The position numbers and the translations under genes were made by a program. Below, piece by piece: positions 41,047-49,180 of a DNA stretch of 51,223 nt; position 1 is the first letter of the stretch; each line of letters begins with the position of its first letter. The notes beneath the pieces are model-generated. The model did no database searches and had not been told where the DNA came from. It saw only the letters and a list, made by a program, of their open reading frames with translations. The stretch comes from Clostridiales bacterium (GTDB lineage: Bacteria > Bacillota > Clostridia > Christensenellales > Borkfalkiaceae): positions 1-51,223 of the forward strand of contig JAMPAF010000012.1 in the NCBI GenBank assembly GCA_023667345.1, written 5' to 3'.

Positions 41047-41724
41047 CTAATTTATATACAAAATCGTTTCGTCTTGCTTGGCCTTTTCAAGATAGCGGCA
41101 AAGTACGCGTGTCTTTTTAATTTCAAGCGCGCCGCGCGGGCAACTTGCCACGCACTTTAAACACCGCACGCATTTTAAATTCGTTTTTCCGTTTATAATT
41201 CCGCCCGTCGGGCAACCGTCTCCGCATTTATTGCACCTGACGCATTTGCCGTTTCGCAAAATTTTAATAACCGCTCGGCTGCGTAACGAAGGTAAAAACG
41301 CGGCAAAAGGCGTTTTTTTGCGCCTCGGGATATAGACGGGAGATGGGTCGCAAATCTTTGCGATAAACGCTTCGGGCAGTTTGTCGGGTACAAAACCGTC
41401 GTTTAAATAACTGTGCCCAGAGGGTAAGTACGCCGCGGCAATTACGGGCGCTTTTATAAGTTTTTTCGCTTCGTAAACGGCGTTGCCCGCCCGCGCGCCG
41501 CCGTAAATTGCAATCAATGCCGCGCATTCGGCTTTGACATTCTGAAAAAAGCTTTTCAAAAACGGCGGGAAGCTTTGACAGTGAACGGGGAAAACTATAA
41601 CGGCGGCGGAATAGTTGTCCGTCGCCTCGGTATAATCTGTAAGCGTATATCCTAACCGTGCGGATAATTTTTGAGCAACCGCTTTACAATGCCCCGTGTA
41701 CGAGCAGTAAATCACCGCGTTCAT
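41047..41724 (-). CDS. EFR1-type flavodoxin-ferredoxin fusion protein
   Basis: A 225-residue electron-transfer protein. The N-terminal flavodoxin-like half has the FMN phosphate loop YCSYTGHCKAVA (7-18) and a mid segment YGGARAGNAVYEAKKL. The C-terminal half holds two [4Fe-4S] motifs, CVRCNKCGDGCP and CVRCLKCVASCP (about 162-200). Such EFRODO proteins carry low-potential electrons, but partners are unknown. It overlaps the upstream PP-loop gene by four bases (ATGA), so it probably supplies electrons to that enzyme or to a pathway it serves. Confidence 0.9.
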   Translation of the reverse strand: MNAVIYCSYTGHCKAVAQKLSARLGYTLTDYTEATDNYSAAVIVFPVHCQSFPPFLKSFFQNVKAECAALIAIYGGARAGNAVYEAKKLIKAPVIAAAYLPSGHSYLNDGFVPDKLPEAFIAKICDPSPVYIPRRKKTPFAAFLPSLRSRAVIKILRNGKCVRCNKCGDGCPTGGIINGKTNLKCVRCLKCVASCPRGALEIKKTRVLCRYLEKAKQDETILYIN

Positions 41725-43115
41725 TCGTCTTTAAAATATCCTTTCATAATTTCGCACTCGGGTATTTCTTCGAGCGAAAAGCCCATAGTGTTTTCAATCT
41801 CGTAAACCGCCTGTTCGCGCGTAATGTTTTTGTTTCTTCCCGCAAGCGAAATTTCGAGCGCGCTGAACGGAATCATCGTGCTTTCCATATTGTAAAATCT
41901 TATAAATTGGCTGTATTCCTTGCACCGCTCTATTTTACAGCTCGTGTGCAAGCCCTTGCCGCTGTCCTCGGGCGCAACCCAGCCGCACTTGTCCGCAATC
42001 AAGTCCTTTATCTTCGTCCAATCGTACTTTCCGCCGCTGATTTCGTCAAAGTCGACTTGCACAAAGGCGGGAATATTTCCCGAACGCGACGAGCGGCGTA
42101 TGCTCTTTTTAAGCGGCTTAACCATGTTCGGCACGGAGTGAATCGCTTCCGTCACGTTTTCCACAAGCTCGTTGCGGTATCCCGATTTTTTAACGAAAAA
42201 GCTTGTGCCGAAAGCGAGCTGTTTCATAGTGGTAAGCGTATGGAATTGACCGCGCTTTAAAGGCGGGCGGAAGGTGAGCACTCTGCCGAGGTTTACCAGA
42301 AAATTCAGCCCCTTGCTGTCGGCGAAGCGGTAGGCAATTTCGGGCGCCATCCGGTTATAGTAAAGCCCCAAAAGCTGCGCGGGCTCGTTCCCCGCGACAA
42401 AGTACGGCACTTTCTCTTCAACCAAAAGGGGATAGAACATAACGTACGCAAGAGAGGGGCAGGCGCACGTATTGCCGTTAAGCTCATATAGCTTTTTATA
42501 AATCGTCCGCATATCTTCCGCACCGATTTTTCTCGTTACGAACTCGACCTTGTCAAGCTTCTTCTTCGCGTTTTCTATGCTTTTAAGCGCGCTGTCGGAA
42601 GCGTAGGGGATTTCCCAGGTGAGCGCAAGCACGCGCAGATTTTTCACCTCCGAAAGGTAGTAGAGAAGATAAGTGGAGTCCTTGCCGCCCGTATAAAAAA
42701 CGGCTACGTCGAAGCGCGATTTCTTGCTTCGCTCAAACTCGTTTTTAACCGGTACGACGCTCTTTAAGTTTTTCGTTTTGTCCGCGCTTTCGCACATCGC
42801 GCAAAGCCCGTCCCCGCCGAATTCCAGCCCCGCAATTATAAAGTCGTTGCCGCAACAGTTTTTGCAGAATTTCGCTTCTTTAAGGCTCTTAGGCGTTATT
42901 TTCGGCTCACTGTTTAAAACGGCGCGGCTTTCAATTGGTCCGCGCAAAATTTTAAGCTCTTTTTGCGTAAGTTCGCAGGGGAGCGCGGCAATCAGTTTTC
43001 TCTGCTTGCCGCTAAGCTTAATAACGTTTTTATTGAGTTTTTCTCCGTAGCGGATACCGTAATAGACGAGTTTGCCGTCTTTAAGCTTCCATCTGTTCTG
43101 TAAGTAGTACGTCAT
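41721..43115 (-). CDS. PP-loop ATP-pyrophosphatase with N-terminal zinc ribbon, function unknown
   Basis: A 464-residue protein of the adenine-nucleotide alpha-hydrolase (PP-loop) superfamily. It has an N-terminal region of about 80 residues, a four-cysteine ribbon (CKNCC..., 84-88; CAMC, 105-108), the PP-loop FYTGGKDSTYLLYYL (140-154), CACPS (218-222), AGNEPAQLLGLYYN and a Cys-containing segment HTSCKIERCKEY. PP-loop enzymes adenylate a carbonyl and then attach nitrogen or sulphur (WbpG/PseA amidotransferases, tRNA thiolases). Resemblance is closest to the N-acetyl sugar amidotransferase group, but no sugar genes are nearby. Four-base overlaps tie it to ilvE upstream and the ferredoxin downstream. 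Confidence 0.78.
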   Translation of the reverse strand: MTYYLQNRWKLKDGKLVYYGIRYGEKLNKNVIKLSGKQRKLIAALPCELTQKELKILRGPIESRAVLNSEPKITPKSLKEAKFCKNCCGNDFIIAGLEFGGDGLCAMCESADKTKNLKSVVPVKNEFERSKKSRFDVAVFYTGGKDSTYLLYYLSEVKNLRVLALTWEIPYASDSALKSIENAKKKLDKVEFVTRKIGAEDMRTIYKKLYELNGNTCACPSLAYVMFYPLLVEEKVPYFVAGNEPAQLLGLYYNRMAPEIAYRFADSKGLNFLVNLGRVLTFRPPLKRGQFHTLTTMKQLAFGTSFFVKKSGYRNELVENVTEAIHSVPNMVKPLKKSIRRSSRSGNIPAFVQVDFDEISGGKYDWTKIKDLIADKCGWVAPEDSGKGLHTSCKIERCKEYSQFIRFYNMESTMIPFSALEISLAGRNKNITREQAVYEIENTMGFSLEEIPECEIMKGYFKDE

Positions 43116-44134
43116 TTTATTTCGTGCAGCCAGCCGGCGGGGGCTTCTATTCTGCCCATCTGTATGCCGGTAAGTGTTTCATAGAGCTTTTTGGTCACCT
43201 CGCCCATCTCGTCCATGCCCGAGGGCAGGCAAATCTCTTTGCCGTGGTCAACTATCTTGCCGACGGGCGAAATTACCGCCGCCGTGCCGCACAAGCCGCA
43301 CTCCGCAAAGTCCGAAAGCTCGGTAAGCTTTACGGGGCGGTGCTCAACCGTCAGCCCCAGATATTTTTCGGCGACGTAGCAGAGCGAGCGGCGGGTAATG
43401 GATGGCAGTATGCTGTCTGACTTGGGCGTAACGATTTTGCCGTCCTTTGTCACGAACAGAAAATTCGCGCCGCCCGTCTCCTCTATGTACGTGCGCGTGC
43501 CCGCATCCAAATACATATTCTCGTCAAAGCCCTGTCTATGCGCGTCAACTATGGCGTGCAGGCTCATGGCGTAGTTCAAGCCCGCCTTGATGTGCCCCGT
43601 GCCGTGGGGCGCGGCTCTGTCGAAATCCGAGACGCGTATGGTTATGGGCTTAACGCCCCCCTTAAAGTAGGGACCGACGGGTGTTGCAAACAGCCTGAAC
43701 TGATACTCTTCCGCGGGCTTTACGCCGATAACGGGGGAAGAGCCGAACATATAGGGGCGAAGGTAGAGCGTCGCGCCGCTGCCGTAAGGGGGCACGAAGT
43801 CGCGGTTTGCCGCAACGACCTCTTCAACCGCCCGCAAAAACATACCCTCGGGCAGTGTGGGCATTTCCAGCCGTGCCGCGGAACTGTCCATGCGCTCGGC
43901 GTTCAAATCGGGGCGGAAGGTGACTATGCGCCCGTCCTCGGTGGTGTAAGCTTTCAGTCCCTCGAACGCCGTCTGCGCGTATTGCAACACGCCCGCGCAC
44001 TCCGAAATGACGATTTTATCGTCCGTAACAAGTCCGCCTTTATCCCAGTTGCCCCCGACATATTGCGCAACGAAGCGGTAGGGAGTTTTGATATAGCCGA
44101 AGCCGAGTTCGCCCCAGTTTATGTTCGCCGACAT
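43112..44134 (-). CDS. ilvE: Branched-chain amino acid aminotransferase
   Basis: A 340-residue fold-type IV PLP enzyme that interconverts Val/Leu/Ile and their 2-oxo acids. It shows INWGELGFGY near the start, the Schiff-base lysine region GTGHIKAGLNYAMS, and YIEETGGANFLFV followed by SITRRS (phosphate-binding). The frame opens five codons earlier at 44149, but GAGG sits ten bases before the second ATG (44134) and the first has no binding site, so 44134 is preferred. The TTGACT-17-TATAAT promoter at 44167-44195 drives it together with two downstream overlapping genes. Confidence 0.94.
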   Translation of the reverse strand: MSANINWGELGFGYIKTPYRFVAQYVGGNWDKGGLVTDDKIVISECAGVLQYAQTAFEGLKAYTTEDGRIVTFRPDLNAERMDSSAARLEMPTLPEGMFLRAVEEVVAANRDFVPPYGSGATLYLRPYMFGSSPVIGVKPAEEYQFRLFATPVGPYFKGGVKPITIRVSDFDRAAPHGTGHIKAGLNYAMSLHAIVDAHRQGFDENMYLDAGTRTYIEETGGANFLFVTKDGKIVTPKSDSILPSITRRSLCYVAEKYLGLTVEHRPVKLTELSDFAECGLCGTAAVISPVGKIVDHGKEICLPSGMDEMGEVTKKLYETLTGIQMGRIEAPAGWLHEIK

Positions 44135-44166
44135 AGTTTTCAACCTCATAAAAATACTTTTTTTAC

Positions 44167-44228
44167 ATTATATAACCGCCGTTCGATAAAGTCAAATAAT
44201 TGACAAACACCGTTAAAAATGATAGAAT
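44167..44228. promoter_or_regulatory. Back-to-back promoters for ilvE (-) and recX (+)
   Basis: Minus strand: TTGACT (44195-44190), 17 bases, TATAAT (44172-44167). Plus strand: TTGACA (44200-44205), 17 bases, TAGAAT (44223-44228). The two -35 boxes are only four bases apart (AGTCAA-taat-TTGACA). The recX ATG at 44238 is nine bases past its -10, so its leader would be 0-3 bases. Confidence 0.8.
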
Positions 44229-44237
44229 ATCCGTACT

Positions 44238-44852
44238 ATGTCGCAAATAACTTCGATTGAACCGCAGATAAAGGACAAGACGCGTTGCAGTATTTTTGTC
44301 GACGGCAGGTTTTACTGCGGTATCAAACTCGAAGTCGCGGTTAAGTACCGCTTAAAGGCGGGAATGGAGATAGACAGGGCGGAGCTCGACAAAATTCAGC
44401 TCGAAACCGAAAAGGTGCAAGCCACCGAAAAGGCGTTGACGCACCTGTCCGCAAGCTTAAAGACCGAAAAGCAGATGCGCGATTTTCTCGTTAAAAAAGG
44501 TTACGTAGAGGCGGTCGTCGACTACGTTATGGAAAAGATGCACTACTACGGCTATGTGAACGACGCGGAGTACTGCAAGGCGTATATAGGCGGCATATCG
44601 GGAAAGAGCAGACGCGCAATCGAGGTCGAGCTTTTAAAACGGGGCGTAGATAAAGAGACCGTGCGCGGGGCGCTAAACGATTACGAGGACGACGACGAAC
44701 TTATTCTGTCGGCGCTTAAAAAATATCTGAGAGGAAAGGAACTCACCAAAGAAAACGTGTATAAGGCTTGCCGCTACCTTGTATCAAAGGGCTATGAATA
44801 CGACGCGGTTAAGAGAGTGAGCGAGAGACTGGGAGACGATGAAGATTATTGA
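44238..44852 (+). CDS. recX: Regulatory protein RecX
   Basis: A 204-residue all-helical modulator of RecA filaments. It begins ITSIEPQIKDKTRCSIFVDG, typical of Firmicute RecX, then shows three-helix repeats (RDFLVKKGY..VDYVMEKMHYYGYVNDAEYCKAYI; KSRRAIEVELLKRGVDKETV; CRYLVSKGYEYDAVKRV). The ATG has no Shine-Dalgarno and lies almost at the predicted transcription start. It overlaps birA by 14 bases. Confidence 0.92.
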   Translation: MSQITSIEPQIKDKTRCSIFVDGRFYCGIKLEVAVKYRLKAGMEIDRAELDKIQLETEKVQATEKALTHLSASLKTEKQMRDFLVKKGYVEAVVDYVMEKMHYYGYVNDAEYCKAYIGGISGKSRRAIEVELLKRGVDKETVRGALNDYEDDDELILSALKKYLRGKELTKENVYKACRYLVSKGYEYDAVKRVSERLGDDEDY

Positions 44853-45534
44853 ACTTGAAGAGATTGACAGTACGAACGAGTACTGTAAAAGATTCGATTT
44901 CGGCGAGGACGTTGCAGTCGTTGCCGAAAGGCAGTTGAAGGGCAAGGGCACCAACGGCAGAAGCTTTGTGTCGGACGAGGGCGGACTTTACATATCGCTC
45001 TATAAAAGGTACGAAAATTTTGACTTTTCTAACACCTTTTCGATAATGATAAACGCGTGCGTCGCCGTGTGCAAGACGGTGGAAAGCTTCGGCGTTAAAC
45101 CCACCGTAAAGTGGGCGAACGACGTACTTGTAAACGGCAGAAAAATCTGCGGCACGCTGATTGAAAACCGACTGGGCGCGGACGGCGTGTGCACGTCGAT
45201 TGTGGGTATCGGGCTCAACGTGAACAACGAGCTTCCCGACGAGCTTTCCGAAATCGCCACCACGCTCAAAGAGCAGAAGGGCAAAAAGGTGAGTCTTAAC
45301 GCGGTGCGTAGCCGTCTTATCAAAAATCTTAAAAAAGAGTACTCGGTAGAGGACTACAAGGCGTACGTCGACTGGTTCGGCAAAAACGTGTATCTCGACC
45401 GCGGCGACGAGCGTATCACGGCAGTCGCGCTCGACGTGGACGCGGAGGGCAACCTTGTGTGCGAAATTGAGGGGCAAATAAAAAAAATCAGCAGCGCTGA
45501 AATGAAATTGAGGTTGACATGCAAATCTATCTGA
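44839..45534 (+). CDS. birA: Biotin--[acetyl-CoA-carboxylase] ligase (short, class I)
   Basis: A 231-residue biotin protein ligase without the DNA-binding domain, so an enzyme but not a repressor. Visible: EEIDSTNEYCKRF (6-18), the biotinoyl-AMP loop QLKGKGTNGRSF (canonical GRGRxGRxW, here with Lys and Thr), KWANDVLVNGRKICGTLIE and a C-terminal SH3-like part. It is translated from overlapping frames with recX and nnrD (16 bases). Confidence 0.93.
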   Translation: MKIIELEEIDSTNEYCKRFDFGEDVAVVAERQLKGKGTNGRSFVSDEGGLYISLYKRYENFDFSNTFSIMINACVAVCKTVESFGVKPTVKWANDVLVNGRKICGTLIENRLGADGVCTSIVGIGLNVNNELPDELSEIATTLKEQKGKKVSLNAVRSRLIKNLKKEYSVEDYKAYVDWFGKNVYLDRGDERITAVALDVDAEGNLVCEIEGQIKKISSAEMKLRLTCKSI

Positions 45535-46952
45535 CAAGCGAGCAGGAACGCGAGGCGGACAAAAACGCCATAAACTTCGGACTTCCCTCCGAGGTGTTGA
45601 TGAAGAGGGCGGGCAGAGCTCTCGCCGACGAGGTGCAGGCGGCGGCGCGCAGACTGAATACCAACAAGGTGCTCATAGTCTGCGGCACGGGCAACAACGG
45701 CGGCGACGGCTACGTAGCCGCGCGCGAGCTTTTAACCCGCGGTTTCACCGTATCGGTGTACAGCTTCGACGAGGATTTGTCGGCAAGCTGTAAGCGCGAA
45801 AAAAAGCGTTACACCGGCAAATATACCCGCACTATCGCGGGCGAGATAATCGTCGACTGCATTTTTGGCACGGGCTTGAACCGCAAATTGCAAGGCGACT
45901 TTGCGAGCGTCGTCAAAAAGATTAACGCAAGCGGCGCATACGTCATTTCCGCCGATATCCCCAGCGGTCTGCACGGCGACAACGGCGAGGTCATGGGCGT
46001 TGCGGTAAAGGCGGATTTGACCGTCGCCCTCGGTCACCCCAAGCTCGGCTGTGTGTTCGGCGAGGGCTTCGACTACTGCGGCAAGCTTGTCATAAAGGAT
46101 ATAGGCATAGCGGCGGAGGGCAACCTTGCAAAGGCGGCGGAGGACGAGGATATCGCCGCATATTACAAGCCGAGAAAGCGCAACTCGCACAAGGGCGACT
46201 ACGGTTCGGCGTGCATAATCGCGGGCGCGGACGAGTACCCCGGCGCGGCGGCGCTTGCAATCTCCACGGCGTTAAAGTCGGGTTGCGGCTACGTTTATGC
46301 GGTCGTTCCCGAAAAATTCAGGTACGGCATGGCGGCGGTCGAGCCGCAGTGCATTTACCCCGACAAGCCCGTTATGGACGCGTCGGCAATAGCCGTCGGA
46401 ATGGGTATGGGCTGCACCGAGCAGACGTACGAAACGGTGTGCGCGCTGCTGAAATCGTACAAGGGTAAGCTGATAATCGACGCGGACGGCTTGAACGCGC
46501 TCGCCAAATTCGGCAAAGAGCCGCTGTTGCAGACCAAGGCAAAGGTGCTTTTAACGCCGCATATCGGCGAAATGTCCCGCCTTTGCGGACTTTCGCGGGA
46601 AGAAATTTTAAAAAATCAGGTGCAAGTGGCGCAGGACTTCGCCACCGAATATAATGTAACAGTACACCTCAAAAACGCCGTATCGGTAACGGGCGACGGC
46701 AAGTCGGCAACCCTTTCGGTGCGCGGCACGACGGCGCTTGCCAAGGCGGGAAGCGGCGATTTGCTTTCGGGCTTGATTTGCGGCAACGCGGCAAGGGGAC
46801 TTTCGGTATACGACGCGGCGGTATGCTCGCAGTACGTTTTGGGTTACGCCGCCGAGGTTTGCTCCGAAACGCTTTTCGACGGCGCGGTGGTGTATAAAGA
46901 CCTTGTAGAAAATCTTCATACCGCGTTAAAACGCTTGACTAAGCACAACTGA
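45519..46952 (+). CDS. nnrD: Bifunctional NAD(P)H-hydrate epimerase / ADP-dependent dehydratase
   Basis: A 477-residue metabolite-repair enzyme that restores hydrated NAD(P)H. The N-terminal epimerase domain (1-205) contains CGTGNNGGDGYVAARELL and ADIPSGLHGD. The C-terminal dehydratase domain (about 220-477) has NSHKGDYGSACIIAG, AVGMGMG, IDADGLNALA, LTPHIGEMSRL and KAGSGDLLSGLI. Full-length fusion as usual in bacteria. Its 3' end carries the promoter of the following riboswitch. Confidence 0.95.
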   Translation: MQIYLTSEQEREADKNAINFGLPSEVLMKRAGRALADEVQAAARRLNTNKVLIVCGTGNNGGDGYVAARELLTRGFTVSVYSFDEDLSASCKREKKRYTGKYTRTIAGEIIVDCIFGTGLNRKLQGDFASVVKKINASGAYVISADIPSGLHGDNGEVMGVAVKADLTVALGHPKLGCVFGEGFDYCGKLVIKDIGIAAEGNLAKAAEDEDIAAYYKPRKRNSHKGDYGSACIIAGADEYPGAAALAISTALKSGCGYVYAVVPEKFRYGMAAVEPQCIYPDKPVMDASAIAVGMGMGCTEQTYETVCALLKSYKGKLIIDADGLNALAKFGKEPLLQTKAKVLLTPHIGEMSRLCGLSREEILKNQVQVAQDFATEYNVTVHLKNAVSVTGDGKSATLSVRGTTALAKAGSGDLLSGLICGNAARGLSVYDAAVCSQYVLGYAAEVCSETLFDGAVVYKDLVENLHTALKRLTKHN

Positions 46953-46963
46953 CGTGATATATT
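46935..46963 (+). promoter_or_regulatory. Promoter of the riboswitch-antiporter unit
   Basis: TTGACT (46935-46940) and TATATT (46958-46963) are 17 bases apart, overlapping the end of nnrD. The predicted start near 46970 coincides with the first helix of the riboswitch. Confidence 0.75.
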
Positions 46964-46966
46964 AAT

Positions 46967-47060
46967 ACTTGTTGAAAGGGAGTAGTTGAAGGCAAACTTC
47001 GTCATCACGGCGCGATGCGCGCTCGGAGTTTGACACCGCTATTTAATTAGGGTAACAAGA
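46967..47060 (+). ncRNA. yybP-ykoY family (Mn2+) riboswitch
   Basis: AAGGGAGTAG (46976-46985) matches the conserved L1 segment of the yybP-ykoY motif and TCATCACGG (47002-47010) the L3 segment. Between and after are short helices (GGCGCG-atg-CGCGC). CTTGTT (46968-46973) pairs with AACAAG (47054-47059) to close P1. The 3' strand of P1 overlaps the first bases of the terminator that follows, so ligand-stabilised P1 would prevent termination and switch the gene on. Known members sense Mn2+ and control export proteins. Confidence 0.8.
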
Positions 47061-47100
47061 CTTTTAACTTAAAGAAATTTAAGTTAGAGGTCTTTTTTCT
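47057..47100 (+). terminator. Riboswitch expression-platform terminator
   Basis: A 17-bp stem (left strand 47057-47073, right strand 47078-47094, two G-U pairs) capped by GAAA and followed by TTTTTTCTTTT. Its 5' strand begins with AAG shared with riboswitch helix P1. Confidence 0.88.
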
Positions 47101-47134
47101 TTTAATTTTTAACAAACTATATAGGGGTAACCGT

Positions 47135-48268
47135 ATGCAAGTGTTTTGGGGTATATTCTGGGTCGTAATGCTGCTCGTCGGCTTTGTTCTGCTCGTAAAG
47201 GGCGCGGACTTTTTCGTTGACGGCGCGGCGGGCATAGCGTCGAAGCTCAAAGTTTCCACGTTCATAATAGGTTTAACCGTAGTCGCGCTCGGCACAAGCG
47301 CGCCCGAAGCGGCGGTGTCGGTAATCGGCGGCATCAAAACGGCAATGGGCGACCCCTCTGGCGCCGAAGTTATCATGGGCAACGTGCTCGGCAGCAATAT
47401 GATGAATATTCTGCTCATACTCGGCATATCCGCGCTCGTCTGCAAACTGCCCGTCGAAAAGAGTTCCCGCTATATCGAAATACCCTTTCTTATAATAATC
47501 AGTCTTGTATTCCTTCTGTTGGGTGACTGGGGCGGCGGCTTTCAGTGGTACGACGGCTTGATTTTGCTCGCGCTCTACGCGGGGTTTATGACCTATACGA
47601 TAATTATGGCAAAGAAAAGCAAACAGCCCGAACTTTTGAACGAAAGCGCGGCTTCGGCGACCGCGACGGCAGTCGGCGCGCCCGTCGGCGAGAGCTTTAT
47701 CGCAAGAGCCAAGGCAAAGTACGAAGAACTCAAAGATAAGGTCTGGTTTTTGATAATTTTAACGGTAGTGGGGCTGGGAATGGTAGTCGGCGGCGCACAG
47801 CTCGTAGTCGAGGGCGCAACCTACATCGCGCAGGACCTAATCGGCATACCCGCAAACATAGTCGCGCTCACCGTCGTTGCGTTCGGCACGTCTTTGCCCG
47901 AGCTCGTAACTTCCGTCTCGGCGGCAAGAAAGGGCGATACGGGGCTCGCAATCGGCAATATAATAGGCAGCAATATAGCGAATATTCTGCTCGTTGCGGG
48001 TCTCGGATTCGTCTCGACGGGCGGCGCGGGCGCGATATTCACCAAACCCGAAATATGGTACGGAAACCTTTTGGACGGCTACGTCTCGATTATCGCCGCG
48101 CTCCTTCTTTTCGGCTTCTCGTTTTTCAAGGGCAACAAGCTCGGCAGGGCGGCGGGCATAACCTTTTTGATAGTGCTCGTCGGCTATTTCACCTATCGCA
48201 TACTCGCCTCGTGCGGAGTCGTGCCCATGCTGCAAATCCCCGCAATATTTACAAACTTCCCGCAATAA
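47135..48268 (+). CDS. CaCA-family cation antiporter (Ca2+/Na+ exchanger type), probable Mn2+/Ca2+ exporter
   Basis: A 377-residue protein with ten or so membrane spans in two inverted halves. The paired alpha-repeats are GLTVVALGTSAPEAAVSVIG...GNVLGSNMMNILLILG (about 49-100) and ALTVVAFGTSLPELVTSVSA...GNIIGSNIANILLVAG (about 245-292), the YrbG/CaCA signature. A hydrophilic loop lies at about 155-200. AGGGG precedes ATG. Control by a Mn2+-type riboswitch implies that Mn2+, perhaps besides Ca2+, is exported; that is inference from context. Confidence 0.92.
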   Translation: MQVFWGIFWVVMLLVGFVLLVKGADFFVDGAAGIASKLKVSTFIIGLTVVALGTSAPEAAVSVIGGIKTAMGDPSGAEVIMGNVLGSNMMNILLILGISALVCKLPVEKSSRYIEIPFLIIISLVFLLLGDWGGGFQWYDGLILLALYAGFMTYTIIMAKKSKQPELLNESAASATATAVGAPVGESFIARAKAKYEELKDKVWFLIILTVVGLGMVVGGAQLVVEGATYIAQDLIGIPANIVALTVVAFGTSLPELVTSVSAARKGDTGLAIGNIIGSNIANILLVAGLGFVSTGGAGAIFTKPEIWYGNLLDGYVSIIAALLLFGFSFFKGNKLGRAAGITFLIVLVGYFTYRILASCGVVPMLQIPAIFTNFPQ

Positions 48269-48506
48269 AAGCGGTATAAAAAGCGCGTCCGCCGTCAACA
48301 ATTTATATGGCGGCAGGCGTATAATGTAATAAGTCGTTTCCTCTGAACGTCGCATAACGGCGTTGAACTGCGCTTTTCTCGGGTCATTTACGCTTAGTAA
48401 ACTCCCCGTACTCCGTGCCGTGCAAGCACGGGGCGAAAATGCTCGTTCGCCTTGTTCTGCTCGTTTATAGGAAACGATGAAAACTTTAAATAGTATGACT
48501 GCCCCA
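48269..48506. other. Antiporter-mazF gap with repeat-like hairpins
   Basis: No gene is seen. GTCCGCCGTC..GGCGGCAGGCG can form a weak stem (48287-48318), and CCGTGC-cgtgcaa-GCACGG (48415-48434) a short hairpin. The segment ctccgtgcc..gcaagca..gggcgaa resembles 391-425 near the tRNAs. TATAAT at 48321-48327 could be a -10 for mazF, but no -35 is clear. Confidence 0.4.
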
Positions 48507-48520
48507 GAGAGGTGCTTAAA

Positions 48521-48871
48521 ATGACAATCAAACGCGGTGAACTCTATTATGCCGATTTGTCACCGGTCGTGGGCAGTGAACAGGGAGGAGTGCGCCCCGT
48601 GCTCGTCGTGCAGAACGACGTCGGCAACAAGTATTCCCCCACAATCATTGCGGCGGCGGTCACAAGCAAAATAAATAAGGCAAAGCTGCCCACGCATATC
48701 GAACTGCCCTTGGGCGATTTCGGACTGCAAAAGGACTCGGTAATTTTGTTGGAGCAGATACGCACGCTCGATAAGCGGCGTTTAAAGGAGCGTATAGGCG
48801 AACTGCCCGAAGGCACGATGAGCAGGGTAGACAAAGCGATATTAATAAGCTTAGGCTTTGTAAAACAGTAA
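48521..48871 (+). CDS. MazF/PemK-family mRNA interferase (EndoA/NdoA type)
   Basis: A 116-residue toxin-fold endoribonuclease. It starts [33 protein letters not shown], the hallmark of Firmicute EndoA, which cuts at UACAU in Bacillus, and keeps the core [24 protein letters not shown] 48521 is chosen with GAGAGGTG seven bases upstream. In Bacillus the antitoxin gene ndoAI lies just before; here no antitoxin-like frame is visible upstream, so this looks like an orphan or uses an unlinked antitoxin. Confidence 0.92.
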   Translation: MTIKRGELYYADLSPVVGSEQGGVRPVLVVQNDVGNKYSPTIIAAAVTSKINKAKLPTHIELPLGDFGLQKDSVILLEQIRTLDKRRLKERIGELPEGTMSRVDKAILISLGFVKQ

Positions 48872-48874
48872 ATC

Positions 48875-48910
48875 AAGCGTAGCAACTAACCTTGCTACGC
48901 TTCTTTAATT
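48875..48910 (+). terminator. mazF terminator
   Basis: AAGCGTAGCAA (48875-48885) pairs perfectly with TTGCTACGCTT (48892-48902), loop ctaacc, followed by CTTTAATT. Confidence 0.85.
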
Positions 48911-49086
48911 GTATAAAGTAAACCCCGCGCAAAGCGTGGGGGAAAAGGAGTGGAAGAGTTACATTCTCATCGTCATTGCGAACGTAGTGAAGCAATCCAG
49001 AAAAAATATAAAGGTAAGCCCGTTTAATACGCATAAATAATGCTTAACTTCTGGATTGCCACGTCGCTGCGCTCCTCGCAATGACG
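48904..49086. repeat. Family-C hairpin followed by a short family-M-like MITE
   Basis: 48904-48941 repeats 17807-17844 (tttaattgtataaagtaaa plus CCCC(G)CGC-aaa-GCGTGGGG). 48971-49086 is a 116-base element with long inverted ends: CGTCATTGCGA and GCAATCCAGAA on the left, TTCTGGATTGC and TCGCAATGACG on the right. Confidence 0.8.
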
Positions 49087-49180
49087 GCGCGGGAACAGGC
49101 GCAATGACGTACATTCGAATAGTATTCTCTGATGTTGTTTTAATAATAAATTTATTTTTGTTTGTAATATTGCAATTTAA

